Assembly (NCBI GenBank): GCA_034766995.1
Contig: CM068313.1
Coordinates: forward strand, 21,683,012-21,747,011
DNA length: 64,000 nucleotides
Reading direction: 5' to 3'
From: Acanthacorydalis orientalis
Lineage: Eukaryota; Arthropoda; Insecta; Megaloptera; Corydalidae
Part shown: positions 59,503-64,000 of the stretch, piece after piece
How the letters are laid out: every line of letters starts with the position of its first letter
How positions within the stretch are numbered: position 1 is the stretch's first letter
Program-made: the position numbers and the translations under genes
The notes under the pieces: model-generated
What the model saw: only the letters and a program-made list of their open reading frames with translations
Told to the model about the DNA's origin: nothing
Database searches by the model: none

Positions 59503-61291
59503 TATTGTTAACTTTTCTACAAAACCTTATAACTTACTCTGTGTACAATTCACCAAGAATGGCAAATATTATAACACTCAAAACTACAGTAGTTAATTGA
59601 TGTCCAGCTCCTATTAAAGCAGAGAAAATGACAGGATGTGATGCTGATCTGAACACATCTCCATGAACTTGTTTCCAACCATATTCATCCCCTAAGTCAC
59701 GTTCCTGTACATAAAATAATATATTTGAAATACTGATATTTATGAATGGTATGTTTAGATCTTCAAAAAGTACAAAGAAAATATATTTAACATAAAATAG
59801 AATAATTACATTTTCACAAATGAATTATTTTTGTAACTTATAACCCGTAAAAAATTTTATAGTCAAAAATGTTCAATAATCATTAGTGATCATTTTCGGT
59901 TGATGTTTTTATATGCATTTTAATAGCAATACCATCGTCTTCAGAGCACCATCAAAATAAACAAACAATAATCAAAAATGATCAATTATGATTTATTCAA
60001 CATTTCTGAACAGAAAAAGTATTTGTGGTTTATGGGTGAAAAAAATATAATTGCAAAAGTGAATTTAACCAGCATCAAAACTGTACTGAGACAATAATTA
60101 CAAATTAAAATACATTTCAAAGAAAGAATTATTGTAAAATAGAATGTCTAATAAAGAAAAAATTGTTACTATTTCTTAATATTTAATGGCATTTATATTA
60201 AAAAAATAATTTCCAACAATGCTTTATGTGCTATGTAATTAATTATCTTACCATATCATCCATTTCTTCATCTTTACTATACCGTGCATAATCTTTACGT
60301 AAAGTTCTCATTAATATCATTGAAACTAATCCAACCAAAAAAATTACCATCATAAAACTATTAAATATACTGAACCAATGTATCTGAAAAACATATTCAC
60401 TATATTTACAATCAGAATAACCATACAAAATAAAAAAAAAAATGCAAATAAAATTCTCAAATATTTTTTTATGTCAATTATTTTGAAAATAAACAAAAAA
60501 AAATAAAACATTAAATAAATTTAATAAAAATTACTTACCCGATGTTGAAAAAAGTTAGGATCTAAATATTTGTCAAATCTGTCTTCAAATTTTATATCTG
60601 ATTTTTTCCAATTAACTTCATACGTAAAACTTATTTTTGCATCTGTTGTAAGTTTTACTTTGTTTTCTGAAGTTAAATTAACATCAACAATTTGTTTACC
60701 ATTATAACCTATATCAAACTTTTTATGAGACCATATATAATAATTATTATCATCTACTTCTCCTACAGTTCCCCATATTGGTAAATCATCAATATACATT
60801 TGATACCAATAATGGTTTTTCACAGCATAAACAAATGCTTTGTATTTAATTTCATTTAGTTCTACTTGACAATATTGTGTTGTTGATATGTCACCTATAC
60901 AAAAAGAAGTATAAATACATTTGAAAGCCTACACAAGCAAATCTATAAAATGTAGTACACAATAAAAATATAAATAAGAATACCTTTAAAATCTATTTCC
61001 AAGCCACTAAACTCAAGTTCAACTCCTTGTAAAGCTTCACTAAGTGTTTCATGATAATGAGATATTGCTTCTTTTGTTCCAACACAAAATGGTAATGAAT
61101 AATAACCGTAAGTTTCTTGTCGATTATGATATGGTCCTACAGTATTCATCCATAATACAACTTCTTCATTATCTTCATACTTTAACAAATACATGCGATA
61201 TTATATATAAAATCAAATTTGGATGAATGTATAATGAAAAAAATAAACTTGTAAATTTATTTTCCCATTTTTATTTTTATGTAATTTTAAA

Positions 61292-61352
<61 letters not shown>

Positions 61353-61477
61353 TGACTGTGAATTAAAAAATTTTTGAGTTTAATAAAGAAAGTCACAACA
61401 CTTACTATATGTGAATGTTCATCACTATAAACACAAGTTATAGAAATAAGAAAAACTATTTTTGTAATTAAATACAT
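58331..61477 (-). CDS. TM9SF3: transmembrane 9 superfamily member 3, 9 coding exons, 577 aa
   Basis: Nonaspanin of Golgi/endosomal membranes; the family helps sort membrane proteins with glycine-rich transmembrane segments. Minus-strand join: 61477-61406, 61179-60984, 60894-60539, 60383-60252, 59704-59538, 59416-59191, 59122-58914, 58814-58584, 58475-58331 (1734 nt with stop). Every junction is GT-AG and phases close. Seen: signal peptide 1 to about 18; lumenal domain with [18 protein letters not shown] and the [16 protein letters not shown] block; then [20 protein letters not shown] and eight further hydrophobic segments, [12 protein letters not shown] and [14 protein letters not shown]. The C-terminus ends KVKID, a KxD motif of the type that binds COPI for Golgi retention. 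The length is close to vertebrate TM9SF3 (589 aa). The stop is TAG at 58331. Confidence 0.96.
58584..58814 (-). CDS. TM9SF3: TM9SF3 coding exon 8
   Basis: Membrane segments with [13 protein letters not shown] and the invariant NAEDYRWQW. Donor GTAAGT, phase 2. Confidence 0.95.
58914..59122 (-). CDS. TM9SF3: TM9SF3 coding exon 7
   Basis: Encodes [29 protein letters not shown] and the next membrane segment. The donor GTGAGT overlaps an in-frame TGA. Confidence 0.95.
59191..59416 (-). CDS. TM9SF3: TM9SF3 coding exon 6
   Basis: Encodes [19 protein letters not shown] and [16 protein letters not shown]. The donor is GTAAAA. Confidence 0.95.
59417..59537 (-). other. TM9SF3 intron 5 with (TA)n
   Basis: A 121-bp intron of which about 45 bp (59454-59498) is a pure TA array, showing that the arrays also invade short introns. 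Confidence 0.9.
59538..59704 (-). CDS. TM9SF3: TM9SF3 coding exon 5
   Basis: Encodes [18 protein letters not shown] and the following membrane segment up to GELYTE. Acceptor GTACAG, donor GTAAG, phase 2. Confidence 0.95.
59705..60251 (-). other. TM9SF3 intron 4
   Basis: About 550 bp of AT-rich intron with no repeat of note and no gene. Confidence 0.9.
60252..60383 (-). CDS. TM9SF3: TM9SF3 coding exon 4
   Basis: Encodes [20 protein letters not shown] (first internal membrane segment) and the acidic DEEMDDM loop. Acceptor TTTTTCAG. Confidence 0.95.
60539..60894 (-). CDS. TM9SF3: TM9SF3 coding exon 3
   Basis: Lumenal domain: [31 protein letters not shown] and [17 protein letters not shown]. 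Donor GTAAGT. Confidence 0.95.
60984..61179 (-). CDS. TM9SF3: TM9SF3 coding exon 2
   Basis: Lumenal domain: [20 protein letters not shown] and [15 protein letters not shown]. The acceptor is TTAAAG, a non-C acceptor that is short on pyrimidines; protein similarity supports it. Confidence 0.94.
61406..61477 (-). CDS. TM9SF3: TM9SF3 coding exon 1
   Basis: Start ATG, hydrophobic signal peptide ([18 protein letters not shown]) and DEHSHI. The DEH followed by YED in exon 2 matches the family N-terminus. Donor GTAAGT. The intron to exon 2 carries a (TA)n array at 61294-61345. Confidence 0.9.
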
Positions 61478-61867
61478 TATTATAGACTTTAACTAAAAAG
61501 CCTCATAAATGTAATTAACGAAATCATACAAAACTATATAACGTCAATTTTATAAATAATTACACACGTAGACAGAAGAAAGTGTCAACCGGTTAGGGAT
61601 AAAATTAAAATATCTACGGTTATGTTCACTGCTATCAATCACAAATGTAAGCCCTACAATAATCCCTATTAAAATGTTCTAACGAGACATTGTTAAGATA
61701 TGTAAAAAAATAATTGAAAAATTCCTCTAATAATACAAATTGAAGATAAAATAAATACATTTTTTTTTAAAAAATTAAAATCATGTTCGAGTTTTATAGT
61801 TTGCATTTCAGAAAAAAACATACATCACATTTTAAATAAATACATACACATATACATACATACATAC

Positions 61868-61953
<86 letters not shown>

Positions 61954-62320
61954 GTATGTATGTATATATACATAGTGTATGTACATGTATTGAAATCGAG
62001 TTACCATACTCTTAAAAATACAAATTCTCTGAGTAACAATGTTTTATACTCTGATTTTTTATTTTGTACTCTTTTTGTATTTTTGATTTTTAAATATCAT
62101 TTAACGTTTTATACAATATGTTATGTATCGGTCACCACATTTTTTTGTCTACAGAAAATAATCATTGTAGCAACTACACAATGGTTCATCGGAAATTTGA
62201 ATGAATTAATTAATTCAGCTAATTTTCTTCCAGATTATCTGACCCATAGATAAAGACATCTGACCTAACCGATATACATAATGTAAATATGGAGATAATT
62301 TCCAGTATAACGAATAGTCA
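61478..62320. other. TM9SF3 5' flank
   Basis: Holds the presumed TM9SF3 promoter and 5' UTR, a 120-bp TA/TACA array at 61849-61970, and an acceptor-like TTTTTTTGTCTACAG near 62140-62154 followed by a short open stretch (to 62253) that I could not tie to a gene. Confidence 0.6.
61849..61970. repeat. (TACA)n(TA)n(TGTA)n array
   Basis: About 85 bp of pure TA bounded by TACA units on the left and their inverse TGTA units on the right, so the whole block is self-complementary. Confidence 0.9.
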
Positions 62321-62485
62321 ATGAATAGACGAATGAAATTATTACTGCCTGATTCCATTAAACATATTTTAATGGTTCAATATAAATTAAAACAATTTGA
62401 TTGCGAAGAATTTTACAAAATTTGTCTTGGAGACCAAAATCTTTTTAAAGATACAACAAGTAGTGAAAAAGATCACACTAAATAA
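62321..62485 (+). CDS. small ORF, 54 codons, unknown
   Basis: ATG at 62321 to TAA at 62485, with an in-frame TAG just upstream and AATAAA overlapping the stop. The composition (PDSIKHILMVQYKLKQFDCEEF, then a Cys, Gly-Asp and a polar tail) is more balanced than other short ORFs in this AT-rich DNA. No family is recognised. It could be a genuine small protein, the last exon of a gene, or chance. Confidence 0.25.
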   Translation: MNRRMKLLLPDSIKHILMVQYKLKQFDCEEFYKICLGDQNLFKDTTSSEKDHTK

Positions 62486-62645
62486 AAAAATATTCTTCTT
62501 GTATCAATAATGTTGTTTTACTTTAAAAAATGTTAAAAATGTAATTTTATTTTTTGTATCAAGCACTATTGTACTTTTGTCCTCTTTTCGAGCTCCACTA
62601 ACCTGACAAATGTACTTTCAGCTAGATCAAAATATGGTAACTCTA

Positions 62646-62650
<5 letters not shown>

Positions 62651-62733
<83 letters not shown>
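62651..62733. repeat. (TA)n array
   Basis: Nearly pure TA, followed 80 bp on by a second array at 62815-62877. Confidence 0.9.
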
Positions 62734-62735
<2 letters not shown>

Positions 62736-62807
62736 GTATTATAGTGCATTACAACTATGCTTTCAAAGAAGCTTGTGAACATATATGTATATATGTATAT
62801 GTATGCA

Positions 62808-62878
<71 letters not shown>

Positions 62879-63273
62879 TTGTAATCATCTGACTTCGTAT
62901 AGCCTTTTATGTTCAAAAAAACTGTACTTTTTATCGTAAATCGGCAAGACATGAAGAATACCTTTTTATAAACCATTGATTAAAAATTAGTCCATACATT
63001 TTTAAATAAAAATACATTTACAAATTATCTTAATAACTTATTCAATTTATTCAAGATTCAATGATAAACGGAATTGTTAATTACTTTTTAAATATTTAAA
63101 AAGAAATATTTGAAAGACATGGGTACACCTTTTTTCAATGTTACATTTACATTCATTATTGTGAATCCTAAACGTCATCTAGTTAACTTGTTGTCCTGTA
63201 TTAACAATGAATTAATTTCAAATTTTGTGGGCAAAAATAATCATTATTTTCTTACTCAAAATGAATAGTAAAC

Positions 63274-63378
<105 letters not shown>

Positions 63379-63523
63379 TCAGTCTTTTTAATCGCGAAGT
63401 ATCGCGGAAGTATTATTTTTCATTTGAGAAACGAGTAAATATGAAAATGGCAGAAATAGTAGTTCACAATTATCAAACTACCTAAAAATAATAATCAATA
63501 ATTTTTAAAAATTACTTAATAAT

Positions 63524-63579
<56 letters not shown>

Positions 63580-64000
63580 ATGTATTATAATTTAACCATT
63601 AAAAAAATTTCCATTAAAAAATGAATTTTCAATTTTTATAATGTGAAATAAATGTATACTTTCAATAATGTATAATTATATTTTTTTTAAATTACTTCAT
63701 ATTTTCTAGTTTATTTATTTTAATAGTTGTCATTATTGAATGTAAGTATTATATAGGAATTAAATATAAAAAAAAAATAAAACAAAGGTCATAATCAAAA
63801 TTTAAGACCTTAAAAAGAATAAGTTAGATTTTATACTATTTTAACCATATAAATCGGGCGCTAATGACCTTAGGTGTCGACGCGCCTTTGGGCCCCAAAT
63901 AATCAATAAATATCCACAGAAAAGTACTAATATATAAAATAGTATCCAATGTTCTGAAACACTAAAAAGATTTCTAGAAATGTAATTGTGAATTTAAATT

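Noticed and set aside
61960..62253. 97-codon plus-strand ORF ending after an acceptor-like TCTACAG
   Set aside because: Its left part is microsatellite and Phe/Leu-rich random sequence; the right part alone could not be joined in frame to any upstream exon.

Overview
The window is nuclear DNA of an insect, most likely a hymenopteran and perhaps a bee. The genes have GT-AG introns of about 65 bp to about 10.8 kb. The background is very AT-rich. Several mariner relics are present, and the gene set is animal: a sigma-class glutathione S-transferase, an SLC22 transporter, CFAP70 and TM9SF3. Species assignment is inference; the four protein calls rest on exon-by-exon translation. No rRNA, tRNA, CRISPR array or bacterial-type operon was seen. 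|| Layout. (1) 1-9.7 kb, plus strand: a four-exon sigma GST (CDS 3238-9355, 205 aa) with a polyadenylation signal at 9616. (2) 11.1-42.8 kb, minus strand: a ten-exon SLC22-family (organic cation/carnitine-type) transporter, CDS from 42792 down to 11075, 695 aa. It converges on the GST gene. Its first coding exon (52 nt) and its last (serine/arginine-rich tail) are short pieces recovered by splice phase. (3) 37216-40374, plus strand: an intronless 1052-codon CFAP70 gene lying antisense inside SLC22 intron 2. (4) 43-58 kb: a long stretch with no host gene I could identify, holding three of the four mariner relics and three candidate MITEs. (5) 58.3-61.5 kb, minus strand: a nine-exon TM9SF3 gene (577 aa). 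(6) 61.5-64 kb: AT-rich flank with one 54-codon ORF of unknown status. || Repeats dominate the non-coding part. More than 60 (TA)n arrays occur, many of 50-250 bp and often with CA/TG, GA or GATA ends. Besides the four mariner relics there is a hAT-type MITE with 8-bp target duplications, a TTAA-flanked piggyBac-type MITE, three other inverted-repeat elements, and a near-perfect 133-bp-arm palindrome at 25461-25743 set between two (TA)n arrays. || How the genes relate. I see no functional pathway linking them: detoxification or prostaglandin-type GST, plasma-membrane organic ion transport, axonemal assembly, and Golgi/endosomal trafficking. The one structural relationship is the nesting of CFAP70 inside the SLC22 intron. 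Coordinates read by eye may be off by one base where no second reading frame could confirm them.
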